NCBI GenBank assembly: GCA_905221605.1 | Contig: CAJNDS010000262.1 | Span: forward strand, 120,680-184,679 | Direction of reading: 5' to 3' | Source of the DNA: Symbiodinium natans | Lineage: Eukaryota; Sar; Dinophyceae; Suessiales; Symbiodiniaceae | Length of the DNA: 64,000 nt | Part shown: piece by piece, positions 21,001 to 33,496 of the stretch | Numbering within the stretch: position 1 is the stretch's first letter | How the letters are laid out: each line of letters opens with the position of its first letter | Program-made: the position numbers and the translations under genes | Notes under the pieces: generated by a model | Databases searched by the model: none | The model's input: the letters and a program-made list of their open reading frames with translations, nothing else | Told to the model about the DNA's origin: nothing

Positions 21001-24000
21001 CTGCGCAGAACAGCCGAAGGGAAGCGTCCTAGTCCTTTGGACTATCTCCTCGTGCAACCTGTCTATTGCTGTGGTACTATTGTTGCTGTCAAAGTTCCAC
21101 AAGTTGAAACTGCGTGCGGCGTACAGCAAACAAGTCTGCCACAACATTCCACCTAAAGGTAACTGCCAAGCAGCGCCACCTTCTTCAGCAGGTCGTCGAC
21201 GCTTTATCTCCGCCTCTAGGTCGAGCCATATCGACCAAAATCCCTGCTTCATCGCAGAGACCTGCCTTTCCACAGCACCTTTAGACTGCGGACGGTATCC
21301 TGGCACAACATCTACAATCGTAGGGTTCTCGCGCCTCTGCGCCGCGACCCTCTCGCACATGGATATCAGACCCTGTTCGTTATCGCACCGAAACGTTAAA
21401 GTCTTTTGGTGCAATCCAATTTCGCGGATAAACCGATCGATATTGAATAACAAGTTCGGGTCGTGTAGTTCCATGGCGGGGATAGACATTGAGTACCGGG
21501 ACGCAACATGTACAAGAAGAAGAACCCTCAGTTTCCCAAAATAATAGAAATCGACCCCAATGGTTTGATTCTCCTTCTGTAGCTGCCTCTTCAGTCTCCT
21601 GGCCGGGACTTTGCCTTTGCTAGAGCAGCAGCTTTCGCAGTTCACATCATAGGGAAAATGACCTCGGGATCGATGTACCTGGAGTGCATGGCTTCGCAAA
21701 GGAATCCTTTCTTCAATCTCCTCTCCTTGTGGAACTGGGGCTTCAGGAGGTTGTTCAGGGTTTTGTGGGGGACGATTCGGTTGGTTAGACGAAGACGACG
21801 GCTCCCCATCATCACGGTCCAGGATTAAGGGATCAGAGCCTGTGCCACTTCCTGGAAGGGGCAGCCCTCTGAGCATCCGCAGATGCCCAGTCAATGGCTG
21901 CTTTAAGCCTCCTTCCGGCACTTTCTCATCATTTCCCTTCAACACACAGCATGCCACGTCAAGACACCATGCCAAAACATGCCAAACATGCCGCAAACAA
22001 GCCAACAACTTTAAGGTTTTGGGCTTTCCCTTAGTTGGGGCTTTTGGGCTTTTCCTACCAACCAACAAGATTCGTTCTACGCACACACGCTTAAAGCATT
22101 TTCGGGTGCGAATACGAATCCAACAAACCCCACGTCGGGGCTTTATTCTACTCATCTCAGGTGCTCTCTTGGAGCCTCTCTGAAACAGCTTGTCGAGCAA
22201 TTTCCAAAGACCCGAAATAACGACCCCAACCAAGGCACTGAAGATCAGGATGAGGAACACCATCGCAGACTCAACGACCACTCCTATGAATTTAACCGGG
22301 AACGAGCACGTACCTGGACGCGCCGTCGCAAGTTTGAGAGGCCTAATCCCTGCTGTCCGTCCTGTGGAGGGTCTAGGCAGCAGTGAAAGGGGCCTAATCC
22401 CTGCTGTCTTTTCTCTGGAGGGTTTAGGAAGGAGTGAGAGAAGCCTAATCCCTTCTGGCCTTTCTCCGGAGGGTTTAGGCAGCAGTGAGAGGGGCCTAAT
22501 CCCTGCTGTCCTCTCTCCGGAGGGTTTAGGAAGGAGTGAGAGAGGCCTAATCCCTGCTGGCCTTTCTCCGGAGGGTTTAGGCAGCAGTGAGAGGGGCCTA
22601 ATCCCTACTGCTGGCGTTTCTCCGGAGGGTTTAGGCAGGAGTGAGAAGGGCCTAATCCCTGCTGGCGTTTCTCCGGAGGGTTTAGGAAGCAGTGAGAGGG
22701 GCCTAATCCCTGCTGCTGGCGTTTCTCCGGAGGGTTTAGGCAAGAGTGAGAAGGGCCTCATCCCTTCTGGCGTTTCTCCGGAGGGTTTAGGAAGCAGTGA
22801 GAGGGGCCTAATCCCTGCTGCTGGCGTTTCTCCGGAGGGTTTAGGCAAGAGTGAGAGGGGCCTAATCCCTGCTGTCCCCTCTCTGGAGGGTTTAGGAAGG
22901 AGTGAGAGGGGCCTAATCCCTGCTGTCCTCTCTCTGGCAGGTTTAGGCAGGAGTGAGAGGGGCCTAATCCCCTCTACGCCCCCTGTGGCCAGATTTCCAC
23001 AGGGACGACACAGGTCGGCTATTTTTGAGGTCTCTTGGCCACTCCATCCCAAACAAATCAAGTCAAGCCATGTTAAGGTTCCAGGGCCATGGTTGCTGCC
23101 GCTTCTGCTTCTGGCAACAAGCAAGGGGAGCGAATCGTCATGCCATGCACAAGCACACGTGCCATGCTTAAGGGTTCTAGGGACGTCATGCCCAGCGCAA
23201 GCACAAGACAACATGCCAAACATGCCAGCGCTGCCTTGCGTTAAGGCTTGGGACCCTTCAAAATCATGGTAAAACATCTCCTCCTTGCTCTTTTTGGCTC
23301 GCGCGCCTAGCGCGTCATTCTTCCAACCCCCAAAACAGAGCTGCGCACCGCATGCGCCGATCCTTCCTTCTTCGAAAACAAAACTCTCATGCCAACACAC
23401 CACAAAACATGCCACAAGCCATGCCAAGAACCATGCCAAAATATGCCAGCAAGACTTTCCTAAAGACTTCTGGGCCATTTCAGGGCATTTTCGGGGTACT
23501 TTCGGGCATTTTCGGGGTGTTTCGGGGTAAGCTCTGTGCACTTCGGGCACGCTCAGGGTGCTTGCGGGGTATTCTTGAGGAACTTCAGGGACCACTTTCG
23601 GGGATACTTCGGCTCTAAGCCCTCGCAGCAAGAAAGCAAACGGCGTCTCAAGCAAAGCATGCCGGCAATCACCGCTCTCTCTTCCTTGTGGCTTCTCGAC
23701 TTCCGCCTTCTTTCCTCCTGTCGTCGCTTTCTTGAGGATGCTCGGTCCTGGCTGTGGCTTAACAACAGAGTCCTGCAGGCAGGTAATCGCGTCTATTTCC
23801 ATGTCCGAGCCCGAAGGCTGGCGCGGAGAACTACCTTTCCCCGCTTTCTGGCGGCGACCCCCGCTCAAAGCCCACCAAGCCCGATTAGCGGATACGAGTT
23901 TCACGTTGCGTTTGCCTTTGTACAACCTAGACCCGGTTTTGTAGAGATACGTTCTCCACCCTTTCTCCACCGCCGCCCAGGGACTAATGGCGTTAAACGT

Positions 24001-25930
24001 CACTTCCGCAACGAGAACCTCAGTCAAAAGAAGGCTACAATCACCGAAAACGACCTCTAAGTCGACGACGTCCGATACGGGGATCTTCCCCCCTGAAGCG
24101 TTGTACAGAGTGACCTCTCTCTCGTGCTTCTTGACCACCCTGAATCCGCTGAGGTGTTCAGAGGAAACCACATGACACGTGGCTCCAGAATCCACTAGCC
24201 AAACGTCTCTCGGTTCTAGCTGAAAGCTGGCACAGACGCGCTCTACATCCCCTGCAGTCAAAGAATTGCTAACAGGTCCCAAACGTTGCTTGTCGAGTGA
24301 AAAACCTACCCTACGCTCATGCGACTCAGAAAGGCTCAGTTCAGGACCTTGCTGGGCAAACCTCATTGCCATCGCAGTCTGTGTCGGCGATGCTTCCGCC
24401 TCGGACTCTGGTTCTCCCATAGCCCGGGCGCGGTTCTTCTTTTTCTTGCCCTTGTCCTTGCCTTTCTCTCCCTTTTCACCCTTCTCTCCCTTGGAGTTGG
24501 GCTTTCCTTTCGGCGTCGGAGAGCGAGGCGCGCCCTTCGGAGTAGGCGACCTTTGTCCTTTAGGGCCACCAGTGCCCTTTCCACTCTTCGACTCTCCCTG
24601 GCCGCCCTTGCCGCCTTTGCCGCCTTTCTCACCAGCCTCACGCTGTCGTGACCAGCAATCCTTTGCCACATGACCATGCTTGCCGCAATGGTCGCAAAGC
24701 TTGCCATCCATTCCACGGTTTGCTGCAGTAGGCACGTCGCACATCCTCAGCTGTTCTTCGAAATACTTGAGGCTCTTCGTGAGCTCACTCCAGCTGTTGG
24801 CGTTGCCGTGCAGCGCCACGTACTGTCTCGCCGCCTGTAGCAGGATGGAACAGCGATCTGCTTCGGAGAGCTTCAACTCGGGGAAGTTGCTCAACTTGAT
24901 CTCCGCCTTGGCGATTTCGTCCTCCAAGTGTCTGATGATGTCCATGGGCTTTCTGAGCCCCGAACACTGTGCATGCAACTTCATGCAACCGTCTCTCACG
25001 TAGACGGCTTCCATTCGAGACACAATGGAGTAGTTGAGGTGCAGTGTGCGAACTGCCTCGTAGCCAGTAGCAGACATGCCCTGCCTTTTGCTACAGCTTC
25101 GAAGCAACTCCAAACCACGCTCCCACTTCGCCAAGCTCTGGGAAAGCAGGTAAAAACAACTTCGCTGACCGAGCTGCAGTGTCATGAGGTAAACGGTCCT
25201 GTCGGATCTCGTCCTTGACACTGATGCAGAGGCGAAGCTCGTTCACATAGGCCTCGTCCTGCAAAGCCAACCATGAACTCATCGTCTCCAGGAAGCCGTG
25301 CCAGGCCTCAATCTCTCGCATTCTGTCTCTACCCATCTCCTGGTGGGCTATGACAGGCAGCTGTGGGAGGTACTTGTCTGCACGGTTGGAAACGTATCCA
25401 CCAGATGAACTTCCAGTCTCTTTAGGCCTTGAAGAAGGAAGTGAACTTCCTGTGGACGAAGTTGCAGCGAGGAACGGGTCACTTGGTGCAGATGCCGCTG
25501 CGGCTTCCGCCTTGGCTTTAGCCTCAGCAGCTGCAAGTTCGGCATCGTTCCTCCTCTTCTCTTCGCTGTCCATGCGACGAAGCATGGTGGCCACAAGCTG
25601 TTGGTTCTGTTCCAACTGCTTCCTGTACTGGTCCATCATGGCTTCCTGCTGTCTCTGCTGTTGCTGCATTACTCGCAGCATCTCCACCACCAAACTTTCT
25701 CCAACAGAACCACCACCTGGAGCGGTGGCAGGCTGTGAACTCGTCGCTGGCGTGGAAGTCGGAACTCCTTGAGTTCCAAAGGCAGCAAAGGGGTTCGGCT
25801 GCTGTCCTACCGGATTCTCACCGGTTCCAAACAGCACAGGGACAGGGACTTGCTCAGGAGGCAACGCCCCGTGCACTGGAGAACCCTGTGGGCTTCCATG
25901 CACACTTCCGCCTTGCTCTGGAGTCGCCAT
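18029..25930 (-). pseudogene. copia gag-pol polyprotein, two frameshifts
   Basis: Starts at ATG 25930. Gag is Gln-rich with a zinc knuckle C-x2-C-x4-H-x4-C (LCDHCGKHGHVAKDC, ~24,650-24,700). Next come protease DSGA, a hydrophobic insert with twelve ~17-residue LLPKPSGE repeats (22,335-22,978), an HHCC/DDE integrase, RT with FYVDD, and RNase H (FVDASW, SSAEAEL, YGDSES, NPADALTK). A C-terminal Rossmann/methyltransferase-like extension follows. An extra T near 25,151 breaks gag after 279 aa, and a 37-nt deletion near 18,783 separates the C-terminal domain (18808-18029, 259 aa) from the 2152-aa frame (25221-18763). C2 carries neither lesion. Integration and reverse-transcription roles are established for the family. 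Confidence 0.9.
22335..22978. repeat. 51/54-bp tandem repeats inside C1 pol
   Basis: Twelve complete units on the minus strand, each encoding GIRPLSLLPKPSGE(T/R)(P/T)A-like residues and keeping the reading frame. C2 has fourteen units at 37258-38012, so the array changed length after duplication. The opposite strand is also open, which explains a long antisense frame here. Confidence 0.9.
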
Positions 25931-26392
25931 GGCGTTGAGGTACTTGACACAGGCGCTGGAGTCACTCTCAGTGCTCCGCTACCATGTGAAAAGCAGAGCT
26001 TGCGCAGCAGTCTCTTTTTCACTTTGCACTTGAGCCAAACACCAAAGTGTTCAGCAAGCTTCAGTTCTTGCAGCAAGCTCTCTCCAAGAGCTAAGGGCTC
26101 CAAAAAGCTACGAATTCCATCTCAACTTTGTTCTACAAAGGAGGTAAAGCAAAAGAGCAATGCAACTGCTTTGGTCTACACCTCGGGGACTTCAGGTCAC
26201 TTCCGAACAGCAAAACAGCGAAGCTTCAGAGTCCACTCTGCACTCCTACTCCCATCCTACACGTCCAACGGCAACGAACGAAGTGGCGGGGACACGGAGT
26301 GAGTTGCAACAAGACAGAACCTCAGAGTTCTGACACGCACTTCTTCACTACTGCTCTCAAGCAGTTTCAAGTGCTTCAAAACTCATCCTAGG

Positions 26393-26500
26393 CCATGCCA
26401 ACAAGACAAGAACATGCCAAAGTCAAGCAAGACATGCCACACATGCTTAAGGGCTTTGGGACAAACCAAACATGCTCACGCCAAGTCATGCAGCAGAAAA
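26393..26500. repeat. CATGCCA-rich stretch beside C1
   Basis: At least five CATGCCA motifs in ~100 bp. The same TTGGCATG/CATGCCA motif is dense inside the copia insert (23,380-23,480; 36,783-36,842; 38,347-38,392). Confidence 0.55.
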
Positions 26501-26584
26501 ACTCTCATGCTTCTCTCTGTATGGTCAAACACCACATGGCACCAACTGGGCAAACACTACAGGTGAATTTTACACAGCAACGGC

Positions 26585-26905
26585 CTGTGTGGCCAGCGCT
26601 CGGATGCCTTCAAGATCGTTTTGTGTGGCAAACGCTCAGACGCTCTGGAGTGCTTTTTGTGTGGCCAGCGCAGCGTTCGAATGCTCTGGAGTTTGTTTTG
26701 TGTGGCCAGCGCAGCGCTCAGATGCTTTGGAGTTTGTTTGAGCATCCGAGCACTGTACTGGCCACACTGAACGAACTCCAGAGCATCTGAGCGTTGCGCT
26801 GGCCACGCAAAACGATCTCCAGGTCATCCCAGTGCTGCGCTGGCCACAGAAAACGAACTCTAAAGTTAGAGCGTCCGAGCATTGCGCTGGCCACACAAAA
26901 AGAGA
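26585..26905. repeat. Imperfect palindrome of GTGGCCAGCGC units
   Basis: Two to three direct units containing GTGTGGCCAGCGC and TCAGATGCTTTGGAGT run up to ~26745. Three units in reverse orientation (GCGCTGGCCAC) follow to ~26900, so the whole can fold on itself. Confidence 0.65.
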
Positions 26906-27394
26906 GGTAAAGCTCGAACTTACGGAGCAATGATCATGATTCATCTAAGGACACGTTGGAGCCGCCCAGGCTGCAGGCGCTGGAGCCGCGTCATGGCCAG
27001 TGGCACCAGGTCCTATTCTTTTGGACGGACCTCGCGCTTTGCGATGGGCCGTGCCCTGCAGAAGTCCTACGTGTTTCGACGGACCTTGCCCGTTGCGTTG
27101 TGACACAACTTCTTGCGTGGGATGTGGAATGAAACATTCCCGGTGCGTTGGGCCAGCGCTCCCGTTGCGTTTGGGCTGTGCATGACAAAAGTGCTTCTTT
27201 TTTTTTGGACTGACGCCTCTTTACTACATCAGTAGCACAGTAGGCCGGTCTTGTTGGGCTCGACGTAAAGGGTGAAACAAAGTCAGCGCACACAATCCGC
27301 CAGACACAACAAGCAACCACCAAGCAAACAAACACCAAAGAAACAAAGCGAGCAATCGCGCTGAACTACTAGATACCCCACGGACTCAGTACTC

Positions 27395-29780
27395 GAGGTC
27401 GTCAATGAAGTCCCGGTTCACAAGGAAGCACAGAGCTTGTGGGGGAATCGCAAATTGCGACATTGCCAGATTCTCAAAACCACCATCATGTAGCCACTGG
27501 TGCGACAGCGGTTATTCAAACCGAGGTCATCAGAAGAGGTTCGGATCACGTACTCGTTGTCAAGGACAGACAACCGACACTCAATGGCGAAAGGATGTTG
27601 CAAGTCAGACTCCCTAGGGGGGATGAAAGATGTGCATATGCCCCATGGTGGTCAGCCAGTGGGGACTTAACAGCAAGAACAATCAAGGCAAGACCGGCCC
27701 AGGGCACTCCATGGTGGTCAGCCAGTGGAGTAGCTCCGAGCTCTGGGTGCTCCATTCACCTTGGCGTACAAGTGCCCACCCAGAGAGGTGTCCGCGCCCG
27801 GCACAGGGGGCATATGCCCCATGGAGGTCAGCCAGTGGGGACTTAACAGCAAGAACAATCAAAGCAGGACCGGCCCAGGGCACTCCATGGTGGTCAGCCA
27901 GTGGAGTAGCTCCGAGCACAGGGTTCTCCAGTCAACCTGGCGTACAAGTGCCCACCCAGAGAGGTGCCCGCGCACGGCCAGAGGGGGGGCGAGAGTAGCT
28001 GCAGCTACCGATTCCACGGGGAGAGTCCACAGCGAGTTACCAAACCCTTAACGCCACAGGGTTTATAATGACAACGAGGAACCTCCCAGTCCAGGCATCT
28101 CACACAAGGCCACGCAACCTTGGCGCTGGCCTGCGCATCGGCACGCATCAGGTCCCTCCAAACCCAAACCCGCGAGGTACGTCGGTAAGGAGATGGGAGG
28201 GCTCACATCACATTGGTGCCGAAGTGCAAGGATCTCCATGGTATTGCTACTTTGGTCCAATCAGAGCCTTCAGGTAACATCCACGCGGGCGGGGAGCCCA
28301 CTTGCCCTGCCGCAGGCCAAGCTCAGACGAGGGTGACCCTCTAGAGTCTCAAGAGGGCCAGGTTGTTCTACAAGTGGGGAATGGCTCCCTGCCAAGTCAG
28401 CGGGTGCATAATCTCCACGTAGAAGTGTCCACAGCCAGCGCGCCGAACTGCTAGGTCACCCTGTGCACTCAGTACTCGAAATCGTCGAAGAGGCCGGGAG
28501 CACACATGTAGCACCGAGTGCGCAGGTGCGTCGCAAAATGCGACGTTGCCAGATTCACAAAACCACCATCATGCAGCCACCGATGCGAATACATTCAGCA
28601 CCAGCCAAGGCCGTTCACGAGAAGGTTCACAAGTCCGCCATCACAGGTGGGGCATAGTCGTGCCTTGGCACGGGACGTTGCAGGTGTCAACCTTCTTGAT
28701 CCGAAGTATAAAGTTGCCCCATGGTGGTCAGCCAGTGGGGACTTAACGGCAAGAACAAAGGGTAGGACCAGCCCAGAGCACTCCATGGTGGTCAGCCAGT
28801 GGAGCCTCTCCGAGCACAAGGCGCAACGTTCTTTTGACTCACAAGAGTCTCGTCCGACGGCCAAAGCAGGCTTGACTGCTTCGTTCCAATCAGAGCCATC
28901 AGGTAAACCCAAGCAGGCGGGGACCCCACCTGCCCCGCAGGAAGCGGGAGAGTCCCCCAGTCGAAACTTCGCACTTTAGGCCAAGCAACTATCTCCTTGG
29001 CCGGTGAGGGTTGAGGGTTCAATAACCAGAATCAGACCCTCCATGCCCAAACCGACAGACGTCGGCGAGGAGATGTGAGGGCTCACATCACGCTTGGCCA
29101 CCTACCGATGGGGAGGTAGTCATGTATGGCTGCTTTGACGCAAGCAGAGATATACACCCAAGCAGGCAGGGAACCCCGCAGCAACCCAAGCACAGGCGAG
29201 AATGGCTCTCGTGAAGGCAAGGTTGTCCACAGGTGCTCGATGGCACATTGCCAGGGAAGTGGAAACCTGATCTTCGCGTAGAAGTGTCCACAGCCCAGAA
29301 GCAGCATCCCCTAGCTGGTCTCTCCCAATTGGCATGACGCCGTTGCACGACTGGGGGTGTCACCGTCCAGACGAGAGATGGTCAACACTCAAGTCCGAGG
29401 GGTTCACACACGGTCGTAGCACATAGAAGCGGGCAACCTGCCCACCTAGAGGGGGCAGAGGAAAGGAAGATTGGCCGTTTTACCGATGACAAAGCTGGAA
29501 CATCCAGGCAGGACCGGTCCAGGGTAGTCCGTGGCAGATGGCCAGTGGAGCAACCACGAAGGAAAGGCCCCCCGTTCCCACAGGCACACCGCGGGGCTGA
29601 CCCAGAAGGGTGTTCACAGCTGTAAGCTGTAAGCACACAAAGACAAGCACGATCCAATCCGTGGCATTAGACCACGAGAGGGTTGCCAAACCAAGAATAT
29701 CCCGAGGTAGTCTTGCGGCATGTATCGGCGAGGAGATGTGAGGGCTCACTGGCTCACATCACGCTAGGCAGCATGCCATG
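27395..29780. repeat. Diverged satellite-like modules in the spacer
   Basis: Blocks recur at ~1.07 kb (AGTACTCGA...CCACCATCAT at ~27,390 and ~28,465; CCCATGGTGGTCAGCCAGT at ~27,640, 27,816 and 28,714). TCCAATCAGAGCC recurs at 28,257 and 28,888. An inverted repeat GATGTGAG-GG-CTCACATC recurs at ~29,072, with variants at 28,192 and 29,732. No gene is seen in it. Confidence 0.6.
27635..27987. repeat. 176-bp tandem repeat, two units
   Basis: CATATGCCCCATGG starts at 27635 and again at 27811; the units match along nearly their full length. Each holds GTGGTCAGCCAGTGG twice (once changed to GAGGTCAGCC). Confidence 0.8.
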
Positions 29781-29809
29781 AAAGGACTCAATGGCGCGTT
29801 CGCATGGCG

Positions 29810-30455
29810 TCAGTAGGAGCCCTCAGATGACAGTTTGCTGTCTATTGCCAGGAGCCATCCCAGTCCGGACGCCGGGAGCGATGGCCAGCTGAGGTGGTAT
29901 GGGAACGCGTACGGCTGGGCATGACCTGCATTTGGAGGCAGCTCTTGCTCATCAACCCCCCACTCAGAGATGCCGTCCGGAATGGGGATACGCATGTATC
30001 TTGTCATTGAGGTTTGGGCCGCGAGCCACATCACCCGGACAGCTTCCTGGATTTGCCTGTACTGCACAACACCTTCGTCCTTATACTGAAAGGGGAAGGA
30101 GGTAACTGCAGCACGCAGGGCCGAAGGATCAGGGTCCTTGGGGGTGCCATGACAGTACATCCTAAACCAGAAGCAGTCGCTGCTTGGTTGGATGTTTGGC
30201 TCGCATGAGCCCCTTAATGGCAGCCCAATGAGCAGTGGCTGCGTCATACCACGCATTTTGGGGACGTTGGGGCCCATGCTTGGTGGGTGTGGTGCTGATC
30301 CCTTTCCAATGCGCATCAAAGATGACTGGCAGCCGGAAAGGGGCGGAGACATCCACTTCTCGCAAAGCTGCAAGGTCAGTGGTTCGCAGCTCCGAGAAGC
30401 GCCAATCATTCACCTGTGCCTCGGGTTCGTCCTCTGCGTCCGACATGTCATCCAT
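29810..30455 (-). pseudogene. Possible broken gene of unknown function
   Basis: Two overlapping minus-strand frames have protein-like composition. One (30455-30162, 97 aa) reads MDDMSDAEDEPEAQ...LRTTDLAALREVDVSAPFRLPVIFDAHWKG. The other (30409-29810, 199 aa) has a C-terminal half containing YKDEGVVQYRQIQEAVRVMW and MTRYMRIPIPDGISEW. They would join through one frameshift near 30,170-30,200. I recognise no family. It could be a fragment of a host gene or of another element, or chance. Confidence 0.25.
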
Positions 30456-32640
30456 CGGGCAGGGAGAGCCTTCGTTAGTTTCGGAAGAGATGCTTCGTTA
30501 GTTTCGGAAGAGATGCTGACGACCTCCGGCGAGGTTGCTGCAGTGTTCGCTTCCACAGGCGCAGCACAGGGCGAGGAGAGCAAGCACTCTAGGGGCAACA
30601 CTCGCTGTAGAAAAACAGCCATTCTGTGAGAAGTGTCAGGCCATTCCAAGTTGAAAACTGACCAAAAATGTTCAATGTTTTGGTTGGCCACCGAGGCCGC
30701 AAGAGCAAGCCGGATGGCGTCAAGGAAATGGGGAGGTCCGGCCTAAATTCTTGATAGTGCCTTTGCCCAAGTGTCTGTGTGCCCTGCAGCGTCATGCCTA
30801 GAAACGAATTCAGGCTGGGTTAGGCAAGCCTGGCCGTTTCCACGTCCGTGTGCTTAGCAGCTGCGGCCCATGCCTGCAAGGCTTCTTGGGAGGCTTGGCC
30901 GTAACTTGTGGCAGTCCACTGTGCGCGTCCATCACATATTTGGTGGTAGGGCACTTGGAACACCGATAAGATAAGCGCGGCCAGCCAAGAAGGCCACCAT
31001 GGCTGCAGGCGGCACATTGATCTGCAGGTCAGTAATTTTATTGTCAGATTTAGGAAAACCAACAACAATGGGCAGCCCTGCCGTGCGCTCCAGGGGACCT
31101 TTTTGGTGGAACTCGAATGCGAGCAGTAGTGCACCTATGTGTGCATGACAAAAGTGCTACAGATTTTGATACGATGCGTTTGGGTCACAACGTAGTTCGA
31201 CGGAACTCGCTTCTTTTTGCCCTGGAGCTCTGCGCAGGTGTGCAGGCCTGTTGGCTAGGAGTCCCACTTCAGGCGGAATGGGCTGTGCGAGAAGCCGGAC
31301 TGGAACTTGAGAAAAAAATGGCGGAGCGGAAGCAACATGATTGTAAAATAACTGCCGCAGATAACTGCGCTTTGGAAGTTTTACCTCGCACGCGCACGGC
31401 AATGCATCCACGAAGCTACGTCGCATGCGCATTTCGCAACAGTCCAGAAAAACACAGTTAGGCAGCGCTACCAGCAAGCCTCAAAAAAACATCCGACGGC
31501 CAAAAAAAGGTCGTGGCAAAACATTGCGCAGGCGGGATGGCTTGGCATTTGTCTTGATTGAGGCATAAGTAGAGAAACACACGTGTGTAATGCACATTAT
31601 GGAAGTTGAATGCGGAAGCAGCAGCAAGTGTGGCAAGGATAAGGAGACTTAGAACTTTGCAACTGCAGAGTGTGATCAGTTGGAAATGATTTCTTTAGGC
31701 AGGCTTCAGCAGCGGACAAGAGTGAGCAATTTCGTGCACCACGGCAGAAGATATTTCCATGTTATGGGTGCTCTGTGGGCGCTGGGGTGTGTCGTGCGCG
31801 AAACTGTGGGGAATGCGTGACGTGAGGTACGCAAGCCCATCAACGATTCTGACAGCTGCATGCCCCGCATTGAAGGACTGGAGGTCTTAGACGGTGTTGT
31901 GCCAGTGAACCGTCAAGAAGAAGAAAAAGAACACATTTGTGCTGCAAGCACTTCGCAGATCCCGAGAAAGTTACGGCAGAAGGAAATAACCGTGCGGTTC
32001 TTAGGATCGAGCCAATGAGCAAGTTCTTGTTTTATCTGTGCAATGTTGACACACTTGAAACTTCGCATGATGGGCAAATATCAGCGGGGCCACCTAAATT
32101 TTAAATAAACATCTGCCGATTCTGCAGCTCCAGGCATGGTTTTGGTCGGCAAACACAAACGCTGGTTTGGAAAAGCAACTCCGGAAGGCGCCAGTCAAGC
32201 TGCAGGTCCTTGTCGGTGTTTTCTGTGGAAAGAAGGCGCCCTTCAAGCTCGGGAAGTTGACCAACGTGGCTCAACGTTTTCTGCTGTTGCGCAGAGTCGT
32301 TTGCTGGACATTGCAGAATGAAAGCTTTTGGCAGGCTTGGGCTTTGAACAGCAAGGATACCTACTGTACAGGAACGGCTTGTGCTCCTGGCGAATCAGCT
32401 GTTGCCGAGCACCCTCATTGGGGTTCTAACAATGGTCAGGTTGTGGGGCTGGTGAACGGATGCCACAAGTGCATTCGCGCATGCTTGGACATATTTTGGC
32501 GCTGTCTCCAATCTCAGTTTTTGCGGCAGTTAACGCGCCGTTGATGGGTCAGACCTGTCTATACAGCATTTTGAATTTATAGCACCATACCCTGGTCTTT
32601 GCCACAGCCAAACAGACGTATGTTTTGGAGCAGCAAGTGC
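30456..32640. other. No recognisable gene
   Basis: I see no domain-bearing frame here. A 23-bp direct duplication (CTTCGTTAGTTTCGGAAGAG twice, 30,472-30,517) is the only clear repeat. Composition looks like ordinary intergenic DNA. Confidence 0.5.
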
Positions 32641-32672
32641 TTGCGTGTGAGAGAGTGACAGAGTGTCTGTGA

Positions 32673-32741
32673 GTGTGTGAGGATGAGAGTGAGAGCGAGA
32701 GCGAGAGCGAGAGTGAGAGTGAGAGTGAGAATGAAAGTGAG

Positions 32742-32827
<86 letters not shown>

Positions 32828-32858
32828 AAAGAGTGAGGAAGCGAGGACGACGGAGTGA
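32673..32858. repeat. (GAGAGT)n microsatellite
   Basis: Near-continuous GAGAGT/GAAAGT hexamers with occasional GAGAGC. It yields artificial Ser-Glu, Arg-Val or His-Ser frames that should not be read as genes. Confidence 0.95.
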
Positions 32859-32989
32859 GAGAAAGTGATGCAGTGACGGGCAGCGGAGGAGTGGTGAAGC
32901 CATGGGACCCCACGTGATTTCTATGTCTGCCAACTTTTCTTCGGCGCCTAACAGAGCATAGGTCGTCTTTGAACACTTGTAACAATGTT

Positions 32990-33480
32990 CAGTTTAGAAG
33001 ATAAGCGACTTGGGAAAAACCTGGATTAAAATTCTGGTCGGTCTTCGGATCTGGCCTCATTACCCTACGTCTGCTGTGCGTGGGGACCCTTTCAATAGTA
33101 TTATAGGGTCCCGAGTCCCCATGGCCACAAATGCATTTTTCCGGGGAAAAATACGCCGTGAGGCGAAACAGAGTGAAGATATGAATGAATGTGAAGTGAA
33201 CGCCCAAGTACTATTATTATATTATTACTGCGGGCTTCATACTATATTAATATTAGCCCGCACTATTAGTATATTAAAGCGTGAACATAGTGAGCGCCCT
33301 AATGATTATATCCTAGATCCAGAGGTGAAAGCATAAAGTGAGTAAAAGGGCGCATGAATATACTTATTATAAGCCCTTTTGCGTACAGCATTTTGGGGGC
33401 CATTTTAGTTCTTTTTATACGGCCCCCTTGTTCCCTTAACTAAATACGAAGAGAGAGAAGCGAACGAGGGAGTGAAATGA
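32990..33480. other. AT-rich non-coding stretch
   Basis: Clearly more AT-rich than its surroundings (runs such as TATTATTATATTATTACTG near 33,215), with short inverted pieces around GGGCTTCATAC and TTAGCCCGC. No gene seen. Confidence 0.5.
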
Positions 33481-33496
33481 ACTAATTTCACAACAA

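Larger units (their letters stand above)
7110..26351 (-). repeat. Left arm of a large inverted duplication
   Basis: Read on the minus strand, this arm (copia C1, LINE L2, unit U1, start of L1) matches 33852-50991 on the plus strand in the same order and with very few differences. ORF3 of L2 and L3 differ by one residue in 408. Compared with the right arm it has 13574-17977 in addition (LINE 5' half) and one 2.1-kb unit fewer. Confidence 0.85.
17978..26351 (-). mobile_element. Ty1/copia-like element C1, no LTRs visible
   Basis: Minus-strand gag-pol of Ty1/copia order (gag, protease, integrase, RT, RNase H) with ~420 bp of 5' leader. Only 51 bp separate the stop codon from the terminal GTAAAATTCACC. 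I looked for a terminal repeat of the 5' leader near the 3' end and see none. The 5' limit (26351) is where homology with C2 stops. Confidence 0.8.

Noticed and set aside
22190-23272. Long plus-strand frame (360 aa, GLIPAGVSPEGLG repeats) and its mirror at 36971-38089 on the minus strand
   Set aside because: Antisense shadow of the copia 51/54-bp array: a repeat with a multiple-of-three period and no stop is open on both strands.
26563-26578. Isolated GTGTAAAATTCACCTG on the minus strand in the spacer, possibly another element tail
   Set aside because: No recognisable element body or hairpins adjoin it. It may be a remnant, but a single short match does not support a feature.
32673-32858. 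Ser-Glu / Arg-Val / His-Ser repeat frames
   Set aside because: Produced by the GAGAGT microsatellite.
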